A stretch of DNA of 64,000 bases from Owenia fusiformis (lineage: Eukaryota; Annelida; Polychaeta; Sabellida; Oweniidae), in contig CAIIXF020000005.1 of assembly GCA_903813345.2 (NCBI GenBank), forward strand, positions 14,513,375 to 14,577,374. Reading direction: 5' to 3'. The translations under genes and the position numbers were made by a program. The number at the start of each line of letters is the position of its first letter. Position 1 is the first letter of the stretch. A model generated the notes under the pieces. It was given only the letters and a program-made list of their open reading frames with translations. It had not been told where the DNA came from and ran no database searches. Of the stretch, positions 25,401 through 35,600 are shown piece by piece.

Positions 25401-28400
25401 CCGCCTTCTACCAAAAGTGTCATTAGACAGTGTGCCATGCTTACAGTATTCACATACCAAATATGAACAAAATCGCTTCACTACTTTTCGAATTATTGTA
25501 AAAAACATTAAAATGGTGGCCATTTTTCAACTTTTTTCAAAATGGCCACTTTCTACTAAAAGTGTCATAGGATAGTGTGTCATGCTGTTAGTATTCACTT
25601 ACCAAATATGAACAAAATCGCTCCACTACTTTTCGAGTTATAGTAAAATACGTTAAAATGGTGGCCATTTTGAAAAATGGCCGCCTTCTACCAAAAGTGT
25701 CATTAGACAGTGTGCCATCCTTATAGTATTCACATACCAAATATGAACAAAATCGCTTCACTACTTTTCGAGTTATAGTAAAATAGGTTAAAATGGCGGC
25801 CATTTTTCAAAATGGCAGCCATTTTATAAAATGGCCACCTTCTACCAAAAGTGCCTTTAGACAATGTGCAATTTTTATAGTATTCACATACCAAATATGA
25901 AAAAATCGCTCCACTACTTTTCGAGTTACAGCAAAAATCGTAAAATAACGAGTAAAGGCCGCCATTTTTCAAGATGGTTGCCATGTGCTTCTTTAATATC
26001 TACATTTCTAGCTTTATTAATGTCCTATATAATTTTTTTACATCTAAAACATATTGCTATTACAGTTTTACATATTGCACCTAAATTACTGTAAATTCGG
26101 CACTAAAATGGCCGCCATTTTGAAATGAGCGGCCATTTTGAAAATCGGCTTTCGAGCAGAACTTCTACCCCCATAGGGTATATGTGTACAAAATATGAAC
26201 AAAATCGGGCCAACGGTATTTGAGTTATTGCCCGGACGGACGGACGGACGGACGGACGGACGGAGGCGTTCCCTATATCCCTCCGAACTTCGTTCGATGG
26301 GATAATAACCAGAGCCAGTTTGCACGGTTGTGTTACCATACGTTAAAGGCCTCTCAGAACGGTTACGAAGGATATTAAGTAAACACAATATTAGAGTATG
26401 CTTTTCATCTACAATGACTTTAAGGAATAAATTGGTCCATTTGAAAGACAAGGTTGAAGATGAGAAAAAGGCAGGTGTAATATATAAAGTTGAATGTGGA
26501 GATTGTAGTCAGTGTTACATTGGTGAGACAGGGCGGGATTTGGAATGTAGAGTAAAGGAGCACAAGAGGGTCACCTTATCTTCCAATGGACAGATAGCTT
26601 CAGCCATTATGGAACACTCTATCAATAAAGAACATGAAATAAATTGGACAGGTGTATCGGTTATTGATAATGAAAAACACTGGTTAAAAAGAAAAATCAA
26701 AGAAGCAATCCATATTAAACTTAAAAGTCCAGAATTAAACAGGGATCAGGGTTACACACTGGATCCCGTCTATTTTAAGATGTTATAGTTTATATATTCA
26801 TATTCATAATGTCTTAGTGTCGTTTCTAGGTGGTATGTTGTCTAATACCTTAGTAACGTTTTTAATTGTATATTACATCATTGAAGCTTTTTATGGTAAT
26901 GGTTGCTATTTTTCTCAATTAATTGTTTAATTGTAACATCAATGAAGTTTTCTATAGTAACGGTTGCTATTTGTCTCATTGTTATGTAATAATTAATTAT
27001 TTCAGTTTGATTCAAATATAATTTTATTTCTGAAGAAGTAGGATGGACATCCTATGAAACATCAAAAATAAAAATAAATATCTCTGAGAAAGAAAATCAA
27101 CAACTTTGTATGTATACTCTTGTGATTAAAAATCTTTAAAAATAAAATAATATGTTCACAAAAGTACTTAAAATTGACTTTGTTCTATAATATTCAACAA
27201 TGGCGAATTTCATGTTTTTCATGTGAGACAATGTGGCTGGCAAGGCACTTTAATTTTACGCTCAACTCTAAATATTTACATCCACATGGGGCTACTGTCG
27301 AGTGGATATGACCCACACTTAAATGACGTAAATGATATATGAGAGTTACTCGAGTCTCTAGCCAATTCCTGGCTAGAAGTAATTTCATCTGGAACATCAT
27401 GAACCATTTGAAAAAAGCTGGCCTTCGTGTTATTTTATTAACTATTTTAAAAATCGCCAGATAAATAAATTCATGAATTAAAATGGAACTAATGTCTAAA
27501 ATTAAAATAAACGGCTCCAAGAAAAAATGGCGATATTTGAAAACTGGGCGAAATTTCGTTATTGTCTGACATTAGTAACTGGCTGTAAATTCTAAGTTAC
27601 CGATCCAGAAGATGTGAACTAATACATTGATAACTTCATGTGTGTTTTGGAATTTCTGGTGAGGTAAAAAGACTAAAAATCGCAATTCAAATTGTGATGT
27701 GGAAAAATGGCAAAGATTCAATTTCAAATTTTATGATTACGACATGACTCGTATACAGCAGTAAAAAACATGCAGAGGTTTATCTTTGGATGAAGGCCAC
27801 GATATAGTGGCCTTAGAAGAAGGTAATATAGGAGTAGTACTACTGACTGCAGATCAAAGCAGAACTCTAGATCTGTTATCTTACTTCAAAAAATTCTAAA
27901 ATCTACATTGTTTTTTTCATTTCCCGTTTAGTGTAAATTTCTGAGAACCCCAAGACCATAAAATCTGATCATGTGATACTTCCATTGTAATAGAGGCATT
28001 CATGCATGACGTCACACAATCCGAGGGGATTTCATCATGAGTGAGGACTCCACCGGTCTCGACAGGACTCAATCGGACTCCATAGTCAATAGGTCTCAGG
28101 AAGACACATTGAGGTATCATGCAAAGAGAATTTTGGTTAAAAAAGGTCTCTAGAAGACATAAAAAGTCGGATGAAAAAGACTGTTCTGTGTAAACGGTGT
28201 TTAAACTCAAATTTTTTATTCTGGGAACCAGTTCATAGGGTTAGAATAACGAAATGATGTGATGTAACGACGTATCTACTTACTAGTATGTTCTATGCTA
28301 TCCATCAGACTTTGTAAATTGTGCAACTCAGCTTAACATTACCAAAGGCATTATTCTGAGGTTATAAAATTTAGATCGAAATAATTTCCTATTTGTAGCA

Positions 28401-29638
28401 CCTTGAAGATTTCCGGAATTGAACAAAGTAGCGAACGTTGCGATCTTTAAACTTTAGTTCATTGTTTTTCATCACTTAAGCGTTTCAATTTCCTTATTTC
28501 GATGCATCATTTCAGGTCAAAATCAATAAGTTTACTTGCGCAATATCTTGAATAAAGTTGATTTTTAATAGTCAGTAACTTCAGGGGCCCTTCCTAAAAT
28601 ATGTGACATCGCTATCTTGGAAAAATGTTCTTTTATATTCAGCAACAGATGTCCGACCATTTCTAATAAATAGGATAGTTTCTAAATAGCAGAAAAATCA
28701 ATGAAATCTCGTGCTGCCATCTTTTATTCAGCTTTTAACTCTGGCTAGAGCTCCATTCACTTACATGCTAAAATCTTGGAAAAGTGGCTTAATTTCATGA
28801 TTTATCAAAGTGTGTTTGTTGAATCTGTATAAAACTTGAATGATATACCACATGATGACCCTGTTTATGAACATGTTGTGATTAAACATGCTAATGTTGA
28901 TTGACATACAAATAATCCACGGTTTTAAAGAATTTTAGCATTGCATCTATGGACATTTGGCCCAACTTTTTTTAAATTGTCATAGAAAATTATTCAAATT
29001 ACATAACTGTGTAAATCAAAGCTATTTTAGGAGAAAACATTCCACTGAATTCAAATATACCATTTATAGAAGGAAATGTAAGTCATTAGAGGTCTAATAT
29101 GCCAGTCTCTTAAAATCTCACGAAAAACGAGATTTAGCGAGATTTCAAAAGCTATATGGAAACTATACTATTAATATCTTTCTTTGAAGACATGGTTGAG
29201 TGACACGTCACAAGTCACGTGATATCAACTAGTAACTAGACACGTGATCAGACATATGACTGGCAAAATGGATGATCTAAATTTCAAAGATTTTCGGCTA
29301 AGATCAACATCAAGATGTTGTTATTGTCGTGTTTGGCTGAGCTCCAGAATTCACATACATGTAGTCCGATGGATAATACAGAACATATCAGTAAGTATAT
29401 TACATGGCTACATCACATCATTTCGTTATTTTATCCATATGAACTGGTTCCCAGAAGAAACAAAAAGAATAAGTTTATTCACTCTCTCTTTTATTCTGAA
29501 AAAATGCAGAATGAAACATGTGGTTTTCAATAGTGCAAAATGTGCAACTAATAGACAGACTGCTGTACTAACTAATGTCCCATGGTACTCACTATCTATC
29601 TCTTCAATGAGGCTAGCAGTCCCGGGCAGGTAATTCAT
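22419..29638 (-). CDS. LSM1: LSM1, U6 snRNA-associated Sm-like protein 1, four exons
   Basis: Exons in transcript order: 29593-29638, 23687-23755, 23121-23236 and 22419-22592, all with GT-AG borders; the phases agree and give 134 residues (human LSM1 is 133). Exon 1 encodes [15 protein letters not shown], exon 2 [20 protein letters not shown], exon 3 the Sm2 region with [20 protein letters not shown] and [10 protein letters not shown], and exon 4 the charged tail ending GIQEEFL. LSM1 is the cytoplasmic subunit of the LSM1-7 ring, which with PAT1 binds oligoadenylated mRNA 3' ends and promotes decapping in P-bodies. Intron 1 is 5.8 kb and contains a Penelope-like element and a MITE; intron 2 contains another small inverted-repeat element. 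The first exon is only 46 coding bases. Confidence 0.96.
23330..23540. mobile_element. Small inverted-repeat element in an LSM1 intron
   Basis: The left end has ATGGGTGTAGCGCT and the right end GGGCGCTACGCCCAT, an imperfect inverted pair. The sequence contains GTACGCC / GGTACGC words and a G-tract. Possible 8-base flank TGCATGTC versus TGCATGTA. It lies in the intron between exons 2 and 3 of LSM1. Confidence 0.5.
24219..24824. mobile_element. MITE with CCGTATTCTCTGTAATTA ends, TA-flanked
   Basis: The left end TACCGTATTCTCTGTAATTA and the right end TAATTACAGAGAATACGGTA are a perfect 20-base inverted pair, including a TA at each outer edge. The next bases (CCACC / GGGCGC) are also related. A third related terminus (TACCGTATTCTCTCCAATAA) lies inside at about 24621, suggesting nesting. 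TA flanks suggest a Tc1/mariner-type origin; this is inference. The Penelope-like element begins exactly at its right edge. Confidence 0.75.
25390..25990. repeat. ATGGCCGCC-type tandem array inside the Penelope insertion
   Basis: Four imperfect copies of a 135-165-base unit containing CTACCAAAAGTGTCATTAGA, CAGTGTGCCAT, CACATACCAAATATGAACAA and CACTACTTTTCGAGTTATAG, separated by runs of AAAATGGC(C/G)GCCATTTT. The array is followed by related sequence to about 26225. The frames that stay open through it on both strands come from the repeat period and are not genes. Confidence 0.85.
26236..26264. repeat. (ACGG)n microsatellite
   Basis: About seven ACGG repeats in a row. Confidence 0.95.
26330..26788 (+). 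pseudogene. C-terminal fragment of a Penelope-like reverse transcriptase with GIY-YIG endonuclease
   Basis: 152 codons and a stop, truncated at the N-terminal side. The start of the fragment ([20 protein letters not shown]) looks like the linker between the reverse transcriptase and the nuclease. The nuclease is seen as [19 protein letters not shown] with the GIY- and YIG-type tyrosines, then the arginine and glutamate/histidine of CRVKEHKR, and a conserved C-terminal [20 protein letters not shown]. This combination of a CxxC-like zinc knuckle with YIGET is typical of Penelope-like elements, in which the enzyme nicks target DNA. No catalytic reverse-transcriptase core remains in the window, so this copy cannot be autonomous. 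Confidence 0.88.
27029..27062 (+). other. Conserved hairpin in the Penelope 3' tail
   Basis: CTGAAGAAG, then a perfect stem TAGGAT-GGAC-ATCCTA, then TGAAAC. The inverted copy is at about 24914-24948. As I recall it, a TGAAGAAG-hairpin-GAAAC arrangement recurs at 3' ends of Penelope-like elements, but I cannot check this here. Confidence 0.55.
27122..29592. other. Rest of LSM1 intron 1
   Basis: No exon or gene seen. It contains a hairpin-bearing dispersed word (AGTCTCTAGCCAATTCCTGG at about 27350), which recurs in inverted form at 38660-38705 and near 16228. Two CACGTG motifs lie close to exon 1 at 29216-29221 and 29241-29246. Confidence 0.5.
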
Positions 29639-29710
29639 TGCTTGCGTGGTTAAAACGGGAAAACAATTTAGAAATATTTCACTCACTATTCAGTCCACCA
29701 TTTTTTTTAT

Positions 29711-29716
29711 CACGTG
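29711..29716. promoter_or_regulatory. CACGTG E-box upstream of LSM1
   Basis: The motif ATCACGTGAC lies 73 bases upstream of the LSM1 ATG. With two more CACGTG sites just inside intron 1, three occur within 500 bases of the start. MYC/MITF/USF-type bHLH factors bind CACGTG; use here is inference. Confidence 0.35.
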
Positions 29717-30889
29717 ACTAAATTTACACTGGAAGAAATTCCTTAATTTTGCAAAAAACACCCGGGGAAAATTGTAAACCAGGCAGAGCTTTGTACTTTT
29801 ATGGACTTGGCTGACAGAATATAGCAGCAGTTGATTATAATAGACAAATCACTTCTAACACTTTTTTAAAAGCTATTCATATTTATTTTTGGCTTCTTTA
29901 TGGCTAATGGTAATCAATTAAAAGTTGGAATCCGAAATGAGCCAATAGATGACATCATGGACTTCTAATCACTGGACTGCAAACGTCACAGTCTTGACAA
30001 CCTGTGTGTGTTATGGTCACATGATAATCTAAATTGAGATGGAAACCAATTCCCTAAATTCGGACTTTTTATTGGTAATGCGATTGCAGATAAAGAAAAG
30101 TTAACACATGTTCTTTTTCTTTATTTGGGATAGAATTGCAAAATTAAAGTTATCGACTCAAAGCGAACATTTCAGTGTTCTTTATTAAAATAAAAGACTA
30201 GCTTCCTATCCCCCTTATATTTCCAATGGATCGGTAAGTACTTGAACATGACACCAACGACAGCTAAAAGGTCACATTGGAGCTTACAATAAATTATCAA
30301 AGATTTTATCGCCATCTATTTTATTCATTTAAAAAACTCAAACCCTGGAAAAATGAACAACATCAAACAAACATTCAATTTTCATTTTCAACTCAAAATA
30401 TATTTCTTTTCAATGATTTTGGGGTTCAAACTTATAGTTACATGTTGCATAAGTTACATAGTACTAACAGTTACATAATACATATTGTAACAAAATACTT
30501 ATAGTTACATAGTACATGTACTTCAATTACATAGTACTAAATAAATGAAGGTCTTGCCTTACTTCAGATCTTACTTAAATGTTGCTTTTTGTATTGAATC
30601 GATTGTATTAATGTGAAAATAATTTCAAAAGTTTACAAACCTCTAGTAGTAGTATTGCATTTATTGATATGATACATAATAGGCTAGTATATGAATGACT
30701 GGAAAGGTTATTTACTTTTTCTTATAAAATAACAATCATTGTCAAAAGCAATTTTTATTGCTTAGTCTTTAAAACAATGTTTCTTTTATATTAATACAAA
30801 AGAGTAAATGGACATTATATACAGAGGTTGAATCAAACAAAATATTTACAATTTTTTGTTCCCATAAAGATCTGTGCACATAAACAAAG

Positions 30890-31275
30890 TCCACTGTATC
30901 TAGATCATCTCAACTGTATAGAAGTCATGTCCACTGTATCTAGGTCATGTCTACTGTATCTAGGTCATGTCTACTGTATCTAGGTCATGTCTACTGTATC
31001 TAGGCCATGTCTACTGTATCTAGGTCATGTCTACTGTGTACAGGTCATGTCCACTGTATCTAGGTCATGTCTACTGTATCTAGGTCATGTCTACTGTATC
31101 TAGGTCACGTCTACTGTGTACAGGTCATGTCCACTGCAAGCAGCAAGTGACATAGGTCATATCTGTGTACTGGTCGTGTCCAATGTACATACCGTAGGTC
31201 ACGTTTACTGTGTACAGGTCATGTCCACTGTACATAGGTCATGTCCACTGTACATAGGTCATGTCTACATTGTAC
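30890..31275. repeat. 20-bp minisatellite TAGGTCATGTCTACTGTATC
   Basis: About 17 copies, most regular between 30941 and 31130, decaying towards the right (TACATAGGTCATGTCCACTG). Each unit has one AGGTCA hexamer, so the hexamers repeat every 20 bases. Confidence 0.9.
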
Positions 31276-31470
31276 ATTGGTAATGTCAATTGTGCATAGG
31301 TAAATGTTGGCCCCTTCAAAAAACACAACACTGAATTTGCATAAACAATGCATGAATAGTTCAAACTGAGTTTACACTATCAAATATGGCTTCTAATATG
31401 TTTATGCGGAAAACCATGTATAATACCATGAACAAAAAAAATACATAACTGAGAATAAAGCCATAGTCAG

Positions 31471-31644
31471 GCCCGTAGCCAAGGGAGGGGGGGGGGGGGT
31501 TCGCAGGGTTCGAGCAAACCCCCCTGGCTAAAAATTCTTTTCAAGTGATTTTGCCATTTTTGGAGAAAAGTTGTCAAAAATGAACCCCACTGGAATTTTT
31601 TAAAAACTGAACCCCCCTTGGCAAATTCTGGCTATGGGCCTGAT
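31471..31644. mobile_element. Short element of the CAGGCCCGTAGCC family with inverted ends
   Basis: Starts CAGGCCCGTAGCCAAGG and ends TGGCTATGGGCCTG. The interior has TTCGCAGGGTTCGAGCAAAC and AAAAATGAACCCC blocks related to the copies at 3800, 15617 and 35819. Confidence 0.65.
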
Positions 31645-32645
31645 GGCTAACAATTGGCCAGAATAAAAGGTAAGGCAAAGTGACAAAAAAGGACAATAAA
31701 CAAATAAATTGCACCTTGGTTATGTAAGCAAAAAAATCTTTTCAAGCATGCATGCTAAGTTCTTAGAGTGAACACAAAAAAATGTGAAGATGCAGATGAA
31801 TACATGCTTGGCACTTAACAGCAAAGAAAATTTTCCTGATTAAATGTTGCCCTTTTCAGGTCAGGTAAGATTAGCATTTTTACAATGTAAATTACACATT
31901 GGCACCAATTATTATCAGTCACTTTAAGTGGATCAAATTAAATATGTGATTTACTACCTATATGATACAAAATTGGCAATGTTACAATTTGATTGTACAG
32001 TATAACCATTATCCAACAAACAGATCACTTTACATCAGTTTTTGTAATACTGATCCCAAATTACCCCCAATTTACCAATCAATAATATTTAATTTTAACA
32101 AAGTGATTTTATCAAGCATTCATATTTACAGAAAAGAATGTTTAAATATCAAAATTTATTGATGGTGAAAGCTTTAAACCATCATGAATTGAAAGCATTT
32201 AGGGGTAATTTAGGATCATAATTAAAATGTGTTACAATGTTTATCATGATTGAATTGGCCCCTTACATAAATGCCAAATTCATAAAAATCTGGCGATGAT
32301 TTTCCTTGGAAGTTCATAAACAAAATACCATTTTCATTGGAATGGCATACAATTTAATGGTTGCACATTTTCAAGCATTTCTTGCTTATTCCCCTCTCAG
32401 TCATATTTGTATTAATATCATACGCAATATTGTTCCTGCATGGATTTTTCCTCTGCTTTTTTTACTCAATTTCTCTCAAAAATTTGAATGAGCTGCATGA
32501 TTTTCATGTATTTCCATACAATTTCAAATATCCAATACAAGTCTTTTTGCTTTATTTCTTTCGAATACCATTCTTTCTTATAATATCTGGCATTTAAAAA
32601 TGTTGCAACATTTTTCAAACATGGACTAAAAAGTTCTTCCTTATG

Positions 32646-35600
32646 CTATTTCTCTGCACTACTTCTACCATTTGCACATGCGTCTCCATTATGTGGTTTT
32701 TCACGTATGCGCACACTACCATCTGCAAGCCCGAAGTAGACTCTCTCAGCCATATCTATGAATAACCCTGTATCAACCACTCCTGAAAAATAAAAAGACT
32801 AAGACTAAAAAAAAGATTGTGTTTCCAAATCTAAATTAGGAGTCACCTTGTGGCTCCACCTTTAGAACAGAACAAAACACATTTGAGGACATTTCAAAAT
32901 TGTTCCCCATTATCTATCTTTTTCATGAGTCATTTTATCAGTGTCTTTGTAGACTTATACAAAATAAGGAAATCAAACAAACGGATACAGGATTCAAAGT
33001 ACAGTAAAAACACTGAGCCATAGGACAATGTCCAAGGTATTTCACTATTGATCAACTATCACCATGACAACCGAGCTCATCTATAAAAATTCAGTTTTGG
33101 ACAGCAGGCTTAAAATTCTTATGATGTATCCTGGATCATGAGTTATTTGATTTTCAAAGATTCAGGACTGGGCATATTTAACTGCTAAATACCTGGCATA
33201 GCTACAATCGTCTGATTGATTGTCGGCCATTGGTTACCAATACAAAGTGATGGATCAAACTTCCAATCCAGGATGAAGTTCCCATTGTCTGTCACGACTG
33301 GTCCCTAAAATCACAAAGATGTGGTCATGACTCTGAAGTCTTTCTAAACTCCTATTTCAATATATTTATCACTAAAATTTGAATTAAATGAAGTGTCTAA
33401 TTTTCTTGCATTTCATTAACAAAGCAATTGATTTATAGCAGTTAAAACTAATACGTAAATGTGAATATCCGAATGATGTCAAGAATGATAAGTCTAGTTA
33501 CAAGTCTCTGTGAACCTCCCCCTCTACTTGCCTACACACCTTCTCACAAAGAGAAATGTTGTAGTGGCGGGGGTTACAAGGGCTTGTAAGGACTAAAGAA
33601 TGATATATGCCCAAAAGAACTACTGCATTGAAACATATCTACGACCACACACAAAGTACAATGGCACAACACTTTTCACTTTTACTGCATTAAAACATAT
33701 TAACGACCACACACATAAATACAATGACACAACACTTTTCACTTTTACTGCATTAAAACATATTTACGACCACACACATAAATACAATGGCACAACACTT
33801 TTCACTTTTACTGCATTGAAACATATTAACGACCACACACATAAATACAATGACACAACACTTTTCACATTTACTGCATTAAAACATATTAACGACCACA
33901 CACATAAATACAATGACACAACACTTTCCACTTTAACTGCATTAAAACATATTAACGACCAGACACATAAATACAATGGCACAACACTTTTCACTTTTAC
34001 TGCATTAAAACAAATTAACGACCACACACATAAATACAATGGCACAACACTTTTCACTTTTACTGCATTAAGACATATTAACGACCACATGCATAAATAC
34101 AATGACACAACACTTTTCATGTTTCAGATATCAACCTAGTGCCTTACTGCTTTTCTCTTGGCAACTCTTAGTTTAATGTCGCCCCCATATATCTCTTTTA
34201 TCTTCAGCTGTATGGGATGATAAGCCAGGGGGATAACTTCTATAGGAATCCCTTCAGCATAATTGTCTCCAAAGTTCACTGAATCTTTCCTGGAGATAAA
34301 ACAGTGATCTTCAATCACATAACAATCATGGTTCACCCTTCAAAGGGGTATGCTCTCAGTAAGATATCGATTGCTTAGGAAAGTGATACAGGGAATATTA
34401 AAGAAAAAGAAAAACTGAATCATGCATCAGTTTTGTCTTAGACGTTATCGTTTTGTCAAAAACTTTTTTTAACAGAATCATTTTTCTTTATCAATAAGAA
34501 AACATGAAATATGTCATTTCGAAAGGAAATCACAATTTTTTCCTAAAACATCTAGATTGCTAAAAGTTCCAATAATCAATTCAGATGGTGTAACACACTG
34601 ACACAGGGAATCTGATGAATAATTGTACATAATACCTGTAATCTGCAATAATGATGAACTTCTTGCCACATGATGCAACAATCTTCTCCTGAGTAAGACA
34701 GCCACCGCCACCTTTTATCAAGTTGAGTGAACTATCCACCTCATCAGCGCCATCTATGACCAGATCCAGCTGTAAAGAGACAACAAGGCATTAACATGCA
34801 AAATGTCACCACCTGCAGTTTGTTACAGATGCTGAATGATGACCACCAAACAGCAACTGCCGAATGCCAAACACCATCCATCACCATCTACAAAAAATTT
34901 GAAGACTATAACAATGTGTCAACACTTGCATTGATGACATAAAATGAAATAAAGTCATATGCAATGGGCTCAATAAATTAATATGAAAACAAATCACAAA
35001 TTATTTTTGAGAATTTTTGAATCATGAACCTGACCTTATATGAAGTTATTGGTAAACTATATGGACTATGGACTAGGCCTTTATGGATAATGTAAAGCAT
35101 TCCAAAAGCTGGATAATATCACCACACGGAATAAGCATCACAGCTTTTTTAAGTCATATTTGTATAGTACATGTACGAGATGATAATCAAGGTTCTCGAT
35201 AGCAAGCTGTAATTCCAGAGCAATAAAGCAATTCTAAAGATATTTGTACATTGATATGCTCTTTTGATACATGTTTTGAAACTGATGATCAGTATTTTGG
35301 GGAAAAGAAATAGTTATGTAATTTGTGATAAGAAAGCCCCCCCCCCTTCTCATGTTAACCTTCCCCAATTTCTATAGCCTGGTAAAAAAAAAAATTTACA
35401 ATAGGAATAAGTGTGAGAAGCTTAATATTGGTATTAAAGGCACTCTGGCTATTTGTTGTAATGTGGCACATTACATCTTGTTCATTGGGCAATAATAGTT
35501 TGCAAATTCAGGTTTGAGAGAGCATACCAGTTGCATGCTGAGAATGTCATCCTCCATACGCAGGGCTCCAAAATCAAGAACAAGGATGTACAGATTCTGG

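Larger units (their letters stand above)
24823..27121 (+). mobile_element. Penelope-like retroelement insertion with inverted truncated copy
   Basis: The insertion is bracketed by the exact 13-bp direct repeat TATGTATACTCTT at 24823-24835 and 27109-27121. The right half (about 26310-27108) carries the end of a reverse-transcriptase protein with a GIY-YIG domain plus a 3' tail. The left half (about 24866-25312) is the reverse complement of that tail and the end of the coding region, i.e. a second 5'-truncated copy in opposite orientation. Between them is an ATGGCCGCC-rich tandem array and an ACGG microsatellite. Tail-to-tail or head-to-head truncated copies and variable target duplications are known for Penelope-like elements. 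It sits in the first intron of LSM1. Confidence 0.85.
29639..32645. other. Intergenic stretch between LSM1 and RPIA
   Basis: No gene found. It contains the LSM1 promoter side, the 20-bp AGGTCA minisatellite at 30890-31275 and a CAGGCCCGTAGCC-type repeat at 31471-31644. On the minus strand an AATAAA at 32551-32556 follows the RPIA stop by about 90 bases and is a likely poly(A) signal. Confidence 0.5.

Noticed and set aside
25276-26451. Several 70-120 codon frames on both strands
   Set aside because: They follow the ATGGCCGCC tandem array, the ACGG microsatellite and the inverted Penelope tail.
30890-31275. CRISPR-like array
   Set aside because: The 20-base units are contiguous without unique spacers, and the genome is eukaryotic.
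31490-31530. tRNA-like B box (GGTTCGAGCAAACC)
   Set aside because: It is part of the CAGGCCCGTAG repeat, with no A box or cloverleaf around it.
33600-34139. 179-codon open frame with 21-residue repeats
   Set aside because: It is the translation of the 63-bp minisatellite; the antisense strand is open as well, and it lies in an RPIA intron.
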